The notes beneath the pieces were generated by a model. It was given only the letters and a program-made list of their open reading frames with translations, ran no database searches and had not been told where the DNA came from. 37,737 nucleotides of DNA from Cellulomonas sp. RIT-PI-Y. GTDB lineage: Bacteria > Actinomycetota > Actinomycetes > Actinomycetales > Cellulomonadaceae. Shown here in pieces: positions 1 through 11,494 of the stretch (position 1 is the first letter of the stretch; each line of letters starts with the position of its first letter). The position numbers and the translations under genes were made by a program. The DNA lies in contig NZ_JANZKP010000032.1 in NCBI RefSeq assembly GCF_025642745.1, positions 1 to 37,737 of the forward strand, written 5' to 3'.

Positions 1-70
1 CATCGGGGGTGGCCTTTCGTCGTGTTCGGGCCCGTGACCCGTGGTCCTCGCGCCGCGCGTTCCTCGCCGA

Positions 71-337
71 TCAGCGCACCAGCCGCACCGTGGTGGGGAT
101 CGGGCCGAAGGCCGACGTCGCGCCATCCGGTGCGAATCCGTTACGCCGGTAGAAGGCCCGGGCACGGGGATTGTCGGCCGCCACCCAGAGCGAGGCCGGC
201 CGATCGCCGAGCACCGCGTCCAGGAGCGCCTGTCCGACTCCGCTCCCGTGCTCACGGGCGAGGACGTACAGCATCGAGAGCTCTTCCGGCCGGACGGCCT
301 CGGGTTCCGTGGACGCGCGGGCGGCGGCGACAGCCAT
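71..337 (-). pseudogene. GNAT acetyltransferase, C-terminal fragment
   Basis: The readable part is the C-terminal half of a GNAT N-acetyltransferase: a beta-4/alpha-3 acetyl-CoA motif (LYVLAREHGSGVGQALLDAV, with the R-x-x-G-x-G pattern) followed by the beta-5/alpha-4 piece ADNPRARAFYRRNGF and a normal end. Only about 88 residues follow the first usable ATG, against roughly 150-170 in the family, and the N-terminal strands that shape the acceptor site are missing. The frame stays open up to position 496, but those extra residues are proline/arginine-rich and do not look like GNAT. No other frame upstream supplies the missing part. I read it as a 5'-truncated remnant; a short functional protein is less likely. 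The acceptor substrate is unknown. Confidence 0.6.
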
Positions 338-640
338 TGGGGTGGTCGCCGTGTCCGGCGACCGTGGTGTGTGCCCGTCGTACCCGGAGACGGTCGCACA
401 CGGTCGCCACAGGCGGAGGACTCCGGGGGGTTGCTGGGGCGTCGGACGCCGTGGGGGCGCTGCGGAGACGGGTGCAACGGAGCGCCGGAGACACATCCGC
501 GGTGGGTGGCCGCGATGGATCCAGCGCTGTTCGCCGATGCACGATGAGATGTCCCCGGCGCTCGACAGGTGCCGTGGATGGGGCTGTCAGGCTCGGATCG
601 GGGCGTCCGGCCTGGAAGACGGTGTCGGCGGAGACGCGGT
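338..640. other. Stretch without a recognisable gene
   Basis: Between the truncated acetyltransferase and the end of glgB I find no convincing coding sequence on either strand. Open frames here have compositions typical of high-GC chance frames. The upstream half of the broken acetyltransferase would be expected here and is absent. No strong hairpin with a T-tract is visible next to the glgB stop codon. Confidence 0.5.
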
Positions 641-2818
641 TCAGGCCGGCGTCAGGAACAGCGCCCCGAGCGGAGGGACCCGGAGCACCGCGGAGAAGGC
701 GCGGCCGTGGTAGGGCTCGGGCCGGGCCTCGACCTGACCGAGATTGCCGACACCGGAGCCCCCGTATTCGGTGGCATCCGTGTTGAGCGCCTCGGTCCAG
801 ACGCCGCCCTGGGGCAGTGCCAGCCGGTAGTCCTCGTGCGGGACGCCGGAGAAGTTGATCACGACGGCCACCACGTCGCCGTGGTCGTCGCGACGCAGGT
901 AGGCGAGCACGTTGTGGTCAGCGTCGTTGGCGTCGATCCACTCGAACCCCTGCGAGGAGTGGTCGAGTGCCCACAGGGCGGGGTGCGCCCGGTACAGGGC
1001 GTTGAGGTCGCGCACGGCGGAGTGCACGCCGCGGTGCTCGGCGTGGTCGAGCAGGTACCAGTCGAGGGACCGGGACTCGGCCCACTCGGTGTTCTGCGCG
1101 AACTCGGTGCCCATGAACAGCAGCTGCTTGCCCGGGTGGGACCACTGGTAGCCGAGCAGGGCGCGGACGCCGGCGCGCTGCTGCCAGTCGTCGCCGGGCA
1201 TCTTGCGCAGGACGGAGCCCTTGCCGTGCACGACCTCGTCGTGGGAGAGCGGCAGGACGAAGTGCTCGGAGAAGGCGTACACCAGGGAGAACGTGGCCTC
1301 GTGGTGGTGGTAGCGGCGATTGATCGGCTGCTCCGCGAGGTAGCGGAGGGTGTCGTTCATCCAGCCCATGTTCCACTTCAGGCCGAACCCGAGGCCGCCC
1401 GCATCGGTGGGGGCGGTGACGCCGGGCCACGCGGTGGACTCCTCGGCGATCATCATGACGCCGGGGGTGCGGCGGTAGGCGGTCGCGTTGGCCTCCTGCA
1501 GGAAGGCGATCGCCTCCAGGTTCTCCCGCCCGCCGTGGACGTTCGGGCGCCAGTGACCGGGCTCTCGGGAGTAGTCGAGGTAGAGCATGGAGGCGACGGC
1601 GTCCACCCGCAGACCGTCGGCGTGGAACTCCTCCAGCCAGTAGGTGGCGTTGGCGACCAGGAAGTTCCGGACCTCGCTGCGGCCGAAGTCGAAGACGTAG
1701 GTCCCCCAGTCGAGCTGTTCGCCGCGCATCGGGTCCGGGTGCTCGTAGAGCGGGGTGCCGTCGAAGCGGGCCAGGGCCCACTCGTCCTTGGGGAAGTGGG
1801 CGGGGACCCAGTCGATGATCACGCCGATCCCGGCCTGGTGCAGGGTGTCGACCAGATGACGGAAGTCGTCGGGGTGCCCGAACCGCGAGGTCGGGGCGTA
1901 GTAGGAGGTGACCTGGTAGCCCCAGGACCCGCCGAACGGGTGCTCGGCCACCGGGAGGAACTCCACGTGGGTGAAGCCGAGCTCCAGGACGTACTCGGTG
2001 AGCTGGGTCGCGAGGTCCCGGTAGGACAGGCCCTTGCGCCAGGAGCCGAGGTGCACCTCGTAGATGCTGATCGGGCCGGCGTGCGGGTCGGCGGCGGACC
2101 GGGCGGCGATCCACTCGTCATCGGACCAGGTGTGGTTCGACTCGACCACGATCGAGGCGGTGGCGGGCGGGACCTCGGTGCCCTTGGCGAGCGGGTCGGC
2201 CTTCTGCCGGGCGTGGCCGTCCGGGCCGATCACCTCGAACTTGTACCGGGCGCCGGCGCCGACCCCGGGGACGAAGAGCTCCCAGACGCCGGAGCTGCCG
2301 AGCGAGCGCATGGCGTGCGAGGCGCCCTGCCAGTGGTTGAAGTCGCCGACCACGCGGACGGCACGGGCGTTCGGGGCCCACACGGCGAAGGCGGTGCCGT
2401 CCACCGGGCCGAGGGCACCGGGGTAGTGCTGGAGGTTGGCGCCGAGGACCTGCCACAGCTGCTCGTGGCGACCCTCGGAGATCAGGTGCCGGTCGAGCTC
2501 GCCGACGGTGTGGAGGAAGCGGTAGGGATCGTCGACGGTCGTGGTGTCCGCGCCGTAGGTGACCTCGATCCGATAGTCCGGGACCTCGGTGTCCGGGAGC
2601 ACGGCGGTCCAGATGCCGTCCTGCTCGTGCTCGGCGGGGGTGCGACCCGTGGGGGTCCGCACCACGACCGCGTCCGCCAGGGGGCGCAGGGTCCGCACCA
2701 CCACGCCGGTGGGCGTGCGATGCGGGCCGAGCACGGCGTGCGGCTCGTGGTGGGTCCCGGCCGCGACGGCGCGCAGCGTGTCGGGGTCGACGGTGACGGG
2801 CGACGTTCCGCGGTCCAT
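641..2818 (-). CDS. glgB: 1,4-alpha-glucan branching enzyme GlgB
   Basis: GlgB cuts alpha-1,4-glucan chains and re-attaches them through alpha-1,6 links, making branches in cytoplasmic glucan. The protein has an N-terminal domain and CBM48 module followed by a GH13 barrel. The four GH13 blocks are visible: [17 protein letters not shown] (nucleophile Asp near residue 406), MMIAEEST (acid/base Glu near 459) and [12 protein letters not shown]. Length is 725 aa from the ATG at 2818, usual for the family; the frame is open further upstream but that part (2819-3136) overlaps the SGNH hydrolase gene in another frame and has no GlgB character. It is the last gene of the glgE-treS-mak-SGNH-glgB run, separated by 104 nt from the hydrolase gene, so it could also have its own promoter. 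In the GlgE pathway it branches the linear chains that GlgE builds. Confidence 0.97.
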   Translation of the reverse strand: MDRGTSPVTVDPDTLRAVAAGTHHEPHAVLGPHRTPTGVVVRTLRPLADAVVVRTPTGRTPAEHEQDGIWTAVLPDTEVPDYRIEVTYGADTTTVDDPYRFLHTVGELDRHLISEGRHEQLWQVLGANLQHYPGALGPVDGTAFAVWAPNARAVRVVGDFNHWQGASHAMRSLGSSGVWELFVPGVGAGARYKFEVIGPDGHARQKADPLAKGTEVPPATASIVVESNHTWSDDEWIAARSAADPHAGPISIYEVHLGSWRKGLSYRDLATQLTEYVLELGFTHVEFLPVAEHPFGGSWGYQVTSYYAPTSRFGHPDDFRHLVDTLHQAGIGVIIDWVPAHFPKDEWALARFDGTPLYEHPDPMRGEQLDWGTYVFDFGRSEVRNFLVANATYWLEEFHADGLRVDAVASMLYLDYSREPGHWRPNVHGGRENLEAIAFLQEANATAYRRTPGVMMIAEESTAWPGVTAPTDAGGLGFGLKWNMGWMNDTLRYLAEQPINRRYHHHEATFSLVYAFSEHFVLPLSHDEVVHGKGSVLRKMPGDDWQQRAGVRALLGYQWSHPGKQLLFMGTEFAQNTEWAESRSLDWYLLDHAEHRGVHSAVRDLNALYRAHPALWALDHSSQGFEWIDANDADHNVLAYLRRDDHGDVVAVVINFSGVPHEDYRLALPQGGVWTEALNTDATEYGGSGVGNLGQVEARPEPYHGRAFSAVLRVPPLGALFLTPA

Positions 2819-2922
2819 GGACCTACCCAACCACCACCGGGCGGTTCCTGCAGCGACATGGACCCTGGTGGCGGGGTGATGCCGCCCGAACGGGCCCGGT
2901 GCCGGGGTGCGCCGACGGCGGC

Positions 2923-3516
2923 TCAGGCCAGGGTGGGCGCCACCGTGCGCCACCACAGGTCCGCGATCAGCCGGTGGCCCTCGGGCGTGGGATGCACGCC
3001 GTCGGCGGCGAGGGCGGCGTTGCCGGAGGTGGCGGCAGCGGCGGTGAGCATGCTCCGGGTGGGGACCAGAAGGGCGTCGTGGTCGGCGGCGACCCGGTGC
3101 ACCACCTCGACCCGGGCCGCCAGGTCCTCGTCCCACCAGCGGGACTGGTCGTCGGTGACCGGGAGGACGAACGGCTCCAGCAGGACGACCCGGGTGCCGG
3201 ACGGCAGGGCGGTGAGCAGGTCGCGGTAGGTGTGCTCGTAGTCGGCGGCAGGGAAGACCAGACCGGAGTCGTAGCGCCGCCAGGTGTCGTTGATCCCGAT
3301 CAGCAGGCTGACCAGGTCCGGACGCGGGTCGAGGACGTCCGTGGTCCAGCGGTCGGCGACGTCGACGATCCGGCTGCCGTCGACGCCCACGTTCCGGACG
3401 GCGTGCCCGGCCAGCGGCCCGTCCGCGAGCAGGCGGACGTAGCCGTGTCCCAGCGCCTCGGGCTCACCGCGGCGACCGCAGTCGGTGACGCTGTCCCCGG
3501 CGAAGACGATCTGCAT
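2923..3516 (-). CDS. SGNH/GDSL-family hydrolase
   Basis: A 197-aa SGNH hydrolase, an esterase/lipase superfamily with a Ser-Asp-His triad. Block I is [10 protein letters not shown] (Ser9), block III is LIGINDTW (Asn76) and block V is [10 protein letters not shown] (Asp172, His175). No signal peptide or membrane segment is visible, so it should act in the cytoplasm. The start chosen is the ATG at 3516, which begins just before the conserved first strand; an alternative start lies at 3528. It follows mak by 42 nt and precedes glgB on the same strand, so it is probably co-transcribed with the alpha-glucan genes. Its substrate is unknown. From position alone it might remove acyl groups from sugars, glucans or a maltosyl/trehalose derivative, but nothing in the sequence shows this. 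Confidence 0.88.
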   Translation of the reverse strand: MQIVFAGDSVTDCGRRGEPEALGHGYVRLLADGPLAGHAVRNVGVDGSRIVDVADRWTTDVLDPRPDLVSLLIGINDTWRRYDSGLVFPAADYEHTYRDLLTALPSGTRVVLLEPFVLPVTDDQSRWWDEDLAARVEVVHRVAADHDALLVPTRSMLTAAAATSGNAALAADGVHPTPEGHRLIADLWWRTVAPTLA

Positions 3517-3558
3517 GGCCGCCAGCATGGTCGATCGGCTGTGGTCGGGACAACCCGG

Positions 3559-4961
3559 TCAGTCCAGCAGCCGCTCGATGCCGTGCAGGGGGATGACCAG
3601 CCAGTCCGGTCGGTTGCGGGACTCGTAGACCGCCTCGTAGAGGGCCTTGTCCAGCTCCAGGGTGCGCAGCAGGACGGCGGCAAGAGCGGGGTCGAGGGCG
3701 CCGGAACCGGCGGTGTAGCCGGACCAGAACGCCTCGCGGGCGACCCGGGTCCAGGCCTCGGGGGCGTGGCCGACCGCGGCGGCGTAGTCGAAGGAGCGCA
3801 ACATCCCCGCGGCGTCGCGCAACGGCTGGTCGGGGCGGGTGCGTTCGGACATCGGGCGCAACGGTTCGCCCTCGAAGTCCAGGACGTACCAGGTGCCGTC
3901 ACCACGCAACACCTGGCCGAGGTGCAGGTCGCCGTGCACCCGCTGGCGGGCGGGCAGCCCGGTGAGGATCCGGACCCGGTCGGCGAGGGCGTGCACGGCG
4001 TCGTGGTGGCCGGCCAGCTCCGGCACGATGCCGGCGGCCCACGCGAAGCGGTCGGTGAGCGCGGTGGCCAGGTCCCGGGCGGCGGGGCAGCCCGGCTCGG
4101 CGGATGACGACGGGTCGGTGGGGAGCGGGTCCTGGCCGGTCGGGGCGGGCCGGTGGCCGCTGCCGTCGTCGGGCACCGGCAGCGCCTCGGCCAGGGCGGT
4201 GTGCATCTGGGCGATCACCTCGCCCAGGTCCCGGGCCAGCTCGGCGAAGGACTCGCCCCGACCGGCCATGTCGCAGGCCAGCTCGAAGCCGTCCGCGGCG
4301 CCGGGGACGAAGGCGCTCAGCACCTCCAGGTGGCCGTGCACGACACCCTGACGGTCCGGCCAGCGGGCGGACATCCAGGCCAGCGGCCGGGGTACGTGCT
4401 CCCAGCCGACCCGGGCCAGCGCGCGCGGGACGTCGACGTCGGGATTCTCCCCGGCGGACAGGCCGCGGAACACCTTGAGCATGGCGGTGCGTCCCTCGGG
4501 GCCGGCGCCGGGCAGGATCACCGAGGTGTTGGACTGCTCGCCGGAGATCACCCGGGGGTCGCCGAGCTGGTCGGGACGGACCGGCGCGTCGGGATCGACG
4601 TCGGCGTCCGCCAGCCAGGCGCGCAGGAAGGCGGGGTCGCCGGCCCCGTCGCGGACCCGGGTGCCGTCGGGCAGCGTGCCGATCAGGGCGGCGGGGTCGT
4701 CCGGCGCGTCGGGGGTGTCCACGTCGGGCCGCAGGGTGAGCGGGACCTGGAGCACGGACTCGCCGGAACCGGACTCGACCCGGAGCAGGAGCACCCGGAC
4801 CTCGGCCTCCGACCGGGGATCGACCAGGGTGGTGCCGCCGACGGCGCTGACCTGCGCCTGGGTGCCCTTGGCCGGGAACCACCGCCGGTGCGGCAGCCAG
4901 GGGCCCAGCAGTGCGGCCAGCGCGTCGTCGCGCGGTTCGTGCGAGACCTGTCGGTCGGACA

Positions 4962-4962
<1 letters not shown>
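3559..4962 (-). CDS. mak: Maltokinase (Mak/Pep2)
   Basis: Maltokinase uses ATP to convert maltose to alpha-maltose-1-phosphate, the donor used by GlgE. The 467-aa protein starts with the typical LGPWLPHRRWFPAKG cap segment. The kinase-like C-terminal lobe carries RVHGDLHLGQ (residues about 342-350, catalytic loop) and VLDFEGEPLRP (about 360-369, Mg-binding Asp). The ATG at 4962 shares one base with the treS stop codon (TGATG), so translation is probably coupled to treS. Unlike many actinobacteria in which TreS and Mak are fused, the two are separate proteins here. The open frame continues upstream inside treS, but that part is a shadow of treS. Confidence 0.94.
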
Positions 4963-6733
<1,771 letters not shown>

Positions 6734-6737
<4 letters not shown>

Positions 6738-8794
6738 ACCCGCTCCACCTGGATGACGTGCGCCACCCGCTGGTAGGGATCGAGCCGGACCCACGGGTGG
6801 GCGTCCCAGGCGTAGACCTCCTGGGACAGCACGTCGTGAGCGACGAACCGGGCGTCGGGCTCCAGGCCCAGTGCGCCGAGGTCCAGGTCGAGGGTGCCGT
6901 CGTGGGCGCCACGCGGATCCAGGTTCACCACCACCAGCACGGTGTCGGCGTGGCCGGTCGGCGACAGGTCCGCCGGCAGGTGCCGCGAGAACGCGAGGAG
7001 GTTGTCGTCCGAGGTGGGGTGCACGGCGAGGTTGCGCAGCTGGCGCAGCGCCGGGTGCTCGCGCCGGATGGTGTTCAGCGCCCGGAGCAGGGCGGCGATG
7101 CCGAGCGGCTCGGCCTGCGACCAGTCGCGCGGCTTGAACTCGTACTTCTCGTTGTCGATCTGCTCCTCGACGCCGGGCCGGGGCACGTCCTCGACCAGCT
7201 CGTAGCCGGTGTAGATGCCCCAGGTCGGGGAGCCGAGCGCGGCCAGCACCGCCCGGATCGCGAAGCCCGCGGCCCCGCCGGTCTGCAGGAACGGGGTCAG
7301 GATGTCGTGGGTGGTCGGCCAGAAGCTCGGCCGCATCCACGACCCCTGCTCACCGGAGACCTCGGCCAGGTACTCGGCCAGTTCCTCCTTGGTGTTCCGC
7401 CAGGTGAAGTAGGTGTACGACTGGTGGAAGCCGATCCGGGCCAGGTTCAGCATCATCGCCGGACGGGTGAAGGCCTCGGAGAGGAAGACCACCTCCGGGT
7501 GCGCGGCGCGGACGTCGGCCAGCAGCCGCTCCCAGAAGCTGAGCGGCTTGGTGTGCGGGTTGTCCACCCGGAAGGCGGTGACGCCGTGGTCGATCCACAC
7601 CTGCAGCACGTCCCGGACGGCGCGGTAGATGCCCTCCGGGTCGTTGTCGAAGTTCAGCGGGTAGATGTCCTGGTACTTCTTGGGCGGGTTCTCTGCGTAG
7701 GCGATCGTGCCGTCCGACCGGGTGGTGAACCACTCCGGGTGCGCGGCGACCCACGGGTGGTCCGGCGAGCACTGCAACGCCAGGTCGAGGGCGACCTCCA
7801 TCCCGAGCTCCTTGGCCTCACCGACGAAGGCGTCGAAGTCCGCGAAGGTGCCCAGGGTCGGGTCGATCGCGTCGTGCCCGCCGTCCGGCGAGCCGATCGC
7901 ATAGGGCGAGCCCGGGTCGCCCGGCCGGGTCTCCAACGTGTTGTTGCGGCCCTTGCGGTGCGTGGTGCCGATCGGGTGGATCGGGGTCAGGTAGACCACG
8001 TCGAAGCCCAGCTCCGCGATCCGCGGCAGATCGCGGGCGGCGGTGCGCAGGGTGCCGGAGATCCAGGTGCCGGTCGCCTCGTCGTAGGTCGCACCGATCG
8101 AGCGCGGGAAGATCTCGTACCAGGAGCCGGACAGCGCCAGCGTGCGGTCGACCACCAGGGGGTAGGTCGGCGACGGGCTGAGCAGCTCGCGCACCGGGTG
8201 GGCGGCCAGGACGGCGCGGACCTCGGCGGTCAGCCCCGCGGACAGCCGGGCCTGAGCCGGACGGGTGCCGTCGCGCAGGGCGGTCGCGGCATCGGCCAGG
8301 GTGCGGGCGACCTTCCCGGTCAGCGGCTCGGCGGCCCGGTCGAGCAGCAGCGCGCCCTCGGTGAGCATGAGCTCGACGTCGACCCCGGCGTCGACCTTGA
8401 GCGGGGCGTCGTGCGACCAGGTGCCGTAGGGGTCGGACCAGCCCTCGACCCGGAATCCCCACCGGCCGGGGCGGTCCGGGACCAGCCGGGCCTCGTAGCG
8501 GTCCAGTCCCGGGGCGATATCGACCATCGGCGCGCGGGAGTGGTCCCGGCCCTCCGGGTCGACCAGCACGGCGGTGGCGGCGACGGCGTCGTGCCCCTCG
8601 CGGAACACGGTGGCACGGATCGGCAGGGCCTCGCCGACGGCGGCCTTGGCGGGCCAGCGCCCGGCGTCCACCACCGGGGAGACGTCCACCACGGGGATCC
8701 GGCCGATCGGCGGGTGGCCGAGCAGCGGGGCGGGGGTGTCGGCCGTGCTCGGGGCACGGCGGGACCGGCGGGCGGCCGGAGTCGTCGATGTCAC
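6734..8794 (-). CDS. glgE: Alpha-1,4-glucan:maltose-1-phosphate maltosyltransferase GlgE
   Basis: GlgE transfers maltosyl units from alpha-maltose-1-phosphate to the non-reducing end of alpha-glucan with release of phosphate, the polymerising step of the GlgE pathway. GH13_3 signatures are present: [52 protein letters not shown] (nucleophile Asp near residue 411) and [11 protein letters not shown] (Glu near 440). I place the start at GTG 8794 because a -10-like TAGGTT ends exactly 7 nt before it. The GTG at 8812 would lie upstream of that promoter and could not be on such a transcript. The protein is then 686 aa. First gene of the operon glgE-treS-mak-SGNH-glgB, divergent from glgP. Confidence 0.95.
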
Positions 8795-8801
8795 ATCCGC
8801 G

Positions 8802-8807
8802 AACCTA
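8802..8807 (-). promoter_or_regulatory. -10 element of a leaderless glgE promoter
   Basis: TAGGTT on the minus strand is followed by 7 nt and then GTG (8794), the same spacing as at glgP and etfB. Transcription would begin at or next to the start codon. No good -35 box is visible. Confidence 0.55.
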
Positions 8808-8864
8808 TCCACTGGTGGGGGTGCCGGGCATCCGGTGGCGGGGAATTCATGTCCGGGTCCTGTT

Positions 8865-8880
8865 CGTGAGCCAGCTCACG
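8865..8880. promoter_or_regulatory. CRP/GlxR-type palindrome between glgE and glgP
   Basis: CGTGAGCCAGCTCACG is a perfect inverted repeat with a 2-nt centre. It matches the CRP-family core GTGA-N6-TCAC. It ends 4 nt before the glgP -10 box, so its centre is near -25 of glgP and near -78 of glgE if both are leaderless. That position suggests occlusion of the glgP promoter and possible activation of glgE; the direction of control is inference. Confidence 0.55.
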
Positions 8881-8884
8881 TGCG

Positions 8885-8890
8885 TAGGGT
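8885..8890 (+). promoter_or_regulatory. -10 element of a leaderless glgP promoter
   Basis: TAGGGT is followed by 7 nt and GTG (8898). No ribosome-binding site precedes the GTG, which supports a leaderless message. Confidence 0.6.
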
Positions 8891-8897
8891 GAATCTC

Positions 8898-11465
8898 GTG
8901 AGAGCGATCCGTCGATTCACCGTCCGCACCTCGCTGCCCGCCGCGCTCGCCGAACTGGACGAGCTCGCGCACAACCTGCGCTGGTCCTGGCATGCGCCCA
9001 CCCGCGACCTGTTCGCCCGCATCGACCCGGAGCTCTGGGACCAGGTGCACGGCGATCCGGTCGCCCTGCTCGGCGCGCTCCCGCCGGAACGGCTGGCCGA
9101 GCTGGCCGCCGATCCCGACGTGGTGACCGCGGTGCGGTCGGCCGCGACCGACCTGCGCGAGTACGTGACCGAGCCCCGGTGGTACCAGCGACGGCAGGTC
9201 ACCGAGCCCGAGCTGCCCTCGTCCATCGGGTACTTCTCCCCGGAGTTCGGCATCACCGCGGTGCTGCCGCAGTACTCGGGCGGTCTGGGCATCCTGGCCG
9301 GGGACCACCTGAAGAGCGCCTCCGACCTGGGCGTCCCGATCGTCGGCGTCGGCCTGCTCTACGGCGCCGGCTACTTCAAGCAGGCGCTGACCCGGGACGG
9401 CTGGCAGGTGGAGTCCTACCCGGTGCTGGACCCGCACGGGATGCCGCTGACCCTGCTGCGCGAACCGGACGGCGCCCCGTCGACGGTCCGGATCGCACTG
9501 CCCGGCGACCGCACGCTGCACGCGCACATCTGGGTGGCCACCGTCGGCCGCGTGCCGCTGCTGCTGCTCGACTCGGACGTGCCGGAGAACGACGAGCACG
9601 CCCGCAAAGTCACCGACCGGCTGTACGGCGGCGGCGGGGAGCACCGGTTGCAGCAGGAGCTGCTGCTCGGCGTGGGCGGGGTGCGTGCGCTGCGGGTCTG
9701 GGCCCGGCTGAGCGGCACCCCGGCGCCGGAGGTCTACCACACCAACGAGGGCCACGCGGGCTTCCTGGGGGTGGAGCGGATCCGCGAGCTGGTCACCGAG
9801 GCCGGGCTGGGATTCGACGAGGCGCTGGAGGCGGTGCGTGCCGCGACGGTGTTCACCACCCACACGCCGGTGCCGGCCGGGATCGACCGGTTCGAGACCG
9901 GGCTGATCGGCCAGTACTTCGGCGGGACGAACGCCGACCCCGGGGTGCCGGTGGACCGGGTGCTCGCGCTGGGCGCCGAGGACTACCCGGGCGGCGACCC
10001 GCTGGTGTTCAACATGGCGGTGATGGGGCTGCGGCTCGGTGGTCGGGCCAACGGGGTGTCGCTACTGCACGGTGAGGTGTCCCGGGGGATGTTCGACGGC
10101 CTGTGGCCGGGCTTCGACGACACCGAGGTGCCGATCACGTCGGTGACCAACGGCGTGCACGCGCCGACCTGGGTGGACCGGCGACTCAGCGACCTGGCGG
10201 ACACCCGGCTGACCGAGGACGACGACTGGCTGCGCGCCGACGCGATCACGGATGCGGAGCTCTGGGGCATCCGGCGCACCCTGCGCGAGGCCCTGGTGAC
10301 CGAGGCGCGTCGCCGGGTCCGCACCTCCTGGGGCGAGCGCGGGGCCAGTCCGGCCGAGCTCGGCTGGGTGGACGGCGTGCTCGACCCGGACGTGCTGACC
10401 ATCGGCTTCGCCCGGCGGGTGCCGACCTACAAGCGGCTGACCCTCATGCTGCGCGACCCGGAGCGGCTGACCCGGCTGCTCACCGACCCGGAGCGGCCGA
10501 TCCAGCTGGTGATCGCGGGCAAGTCGCACCCGGCGGACGAGCAGGGCAAGCGGCTGATCCAGCAGCTGGTCCGGTTCGCCGACCAGGCGGACGTCCGGCA
10601 CCGGATCGTGTTCCTGCCGAACTACGACATCGCGATGGCCCAGTCGCTCTACCCGGGCTGCGACGTCTGGCTGAACAACCCGCTGCGCCCGTTGGAGGCC
10701 TGCGGCACGTCGGGGATGAAAGCCGCGCTGAACGGCGGACTGAACCTGTCCATCCTGGACGGTTGGTGGGACGAATGGTTCGACGGCCAGAACGGCTGGG
10801 CGATCCCGACCGCCGACGGGGTGGAGGACGCCGACCGCCGGGACGACCTGGAGGCCTCCGCGCTGTACGACCTGATCGAGAACCAGGTCGCGCCGCGGTT
10901 CTACGATCGGGACCCCCGTGGCCTGCCGCAGCGCTGGCTGTCGATGGTCCGGCACACCCTGGCCACCCTGGGCCCGAAGGTGCAGGCCACGCGGATGGTG
11001 GGCGAGTACGTGGACCGGCTGTACCTCCCGGCCACCGTCGCCGGCCGGGAGCTGGCCGCCGCCGACCTGACCGGTGCGCGCGAGCTCGCCGCCTGGAAGG
11101 GCCGGGTGCGTTCGGGCTGGTCCGGTGTGCGGGTGGACCACGTGGAGTCCGCCGGTCTGGGTGAGGTGCCGCAGGTCGGCGACACGCTCCGGGTGCGGGC
11201 GTACGTCTCGCTCGGCGACCTGGACCCGGCGGACGTCGAGGTGCAGGTGGTGCACGGCCGGGTGTCGGAGAGCGACGAGCTGGCCGCGTTCAGCAGCGAC
11301 CCGCTGGGCCTGGTGGAGAGCTACGAGGCCGGGCGGCACGCGTTCGCGGGGGACGTGACGCTGGAGGCGTCGGGCCCGTTCGGGTACAGCGTGCGGGTGG
11401 TGCCGCGGCACACCGGGCTGAGCTCGGTGGCCGAGGTGGGGCTGGTGACGAACGCGGCCGGGTGA
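8898..11465 (+). CDS. glgP: Alpha-glucan (glycogen/maltodextrin) phosphorylase GlgP
   Basis: GlgP removes glucose units from alpha-glucan ends with phosphate, giving glucose-1-phosphate. This is the GT35 subtype with an N-terminal DUF3417 region (LAELDELAHNLRWSWH, residues about 13-28) common in actinobacteria. Recognisable parts are SIGYFSPEFGIT, YSGGLGILAGDHLKSASDLG and EACGTSGMKAALNGG, where Lys608 should bind pyridoxal phosphate. Length 855 aa is typical. The GTG at 8898 is chosen for its leaderless promoter and because the conserved RAIRRFTVRTSLP begins there; the open frame upstream runs antisense into glgE. It is divergent from the glgE operon, so glucan synthesis and breakdown share one regulatory region. 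Confidence 0.95.
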   Translation: MRAIRRFTVRTSLPAALAELDELAHNLRWSWHAPTRDLFARIDPELWDQVHGDPVALLGALPPERLAELAADPDVVTAVRSAATDLREYVTEPRWYQRRQVTEPELPSSIGYFSPEFGITAVLPQYSGGLGILAGDHLKSASDLGVPIVGVGLLYGAGYFKQALTRDGWQVESYPVLDPHGMPLTLLREPDGAPSTVRIALPGDRTLHAHIWVATVGRVPLLLLDSDVPENDEHARKVTDRLYGGGGEHRLQQELLLGVGGVRALRVWARLSGTPAPEVYHTNEGHAGFLGVERIRELVTEAGLGFDEALEAVRAATVFTTHTPVPAGIDRFETGLIGQYFGGTNADPGVPVDRVLALGAEDYPGGDPLVFNMAVMGLRLGGRANGVSLLHGEVSRGMFDGLWPGFDDTEVPITSVTNGVHAPTWVDRRLSDLADTRLTEDDDWLRADAITDAELWGIRRTLREALVTEARRRVRTSWGERGASPAELGWVDGVLDPDVLTIGFARRVPTYKRLTLMLRDPERLTRLLTDPERPIQLVIAGKSHPADEQGKRLIQQLVRFADQADVRHRIVFLPNYDIAMAQSLYPGCDVWLNNPLRPLEACGTSGMKAALNGGLNLSILDGWWDEWFDGQNGWAIPTADGVEDADRRDDLEASALYDLIENQVAPRFYDRDPRGLPQRWLSMVRHTLATLGPKVQATRMVGEYVDRLYLPATVAGRELAAADLTGARELAAWKGRVRSGWSGVRVDHVESAGLGEVPQVGDTLRVRAYVSLGDLDPADVEVQVVHGRVSESDELAAFSSDPLGLVESYEAGRHAFAGDVTLEASGPFGYSVRVVPRHTGLSSVAEVGLVTNAAG

Positions 11466-11467
11466 GA

Positions 11468-11494
11468 CCGCCGCGGTCCTCAGGGCCGCGGCGG
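11468..11494. terminator. Hairpin between convergent glgP and tetR-family gene
   Basis: CCGCCGCGG and CCGCGGCGG form a perfect 9-bp stem with a 9-nt loop just after the glgP stop, overlapping the last codons of the convergent regulator. There is no T-tract, so termination is likely but not certain. Confidence 0.5.

Noticed and set aside
1..3. Possible start codon of a minus-strand gene leaving the left edge
   Set aside because: CAT at 1-3 would be an ATG on the minus strand with GAAAGG upstream, but only one codon is inside the window, so it cannot be supported.
569..3229. A very long plus-strand open frame (886 codons) opposite glgB
   Set aside because: It is antisense to a clear GlgB with all catalytic motifs. 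Its product is Val/Gly/Asp-rich low-complexity sequence typical of the antisense frame in high-GC DNA.
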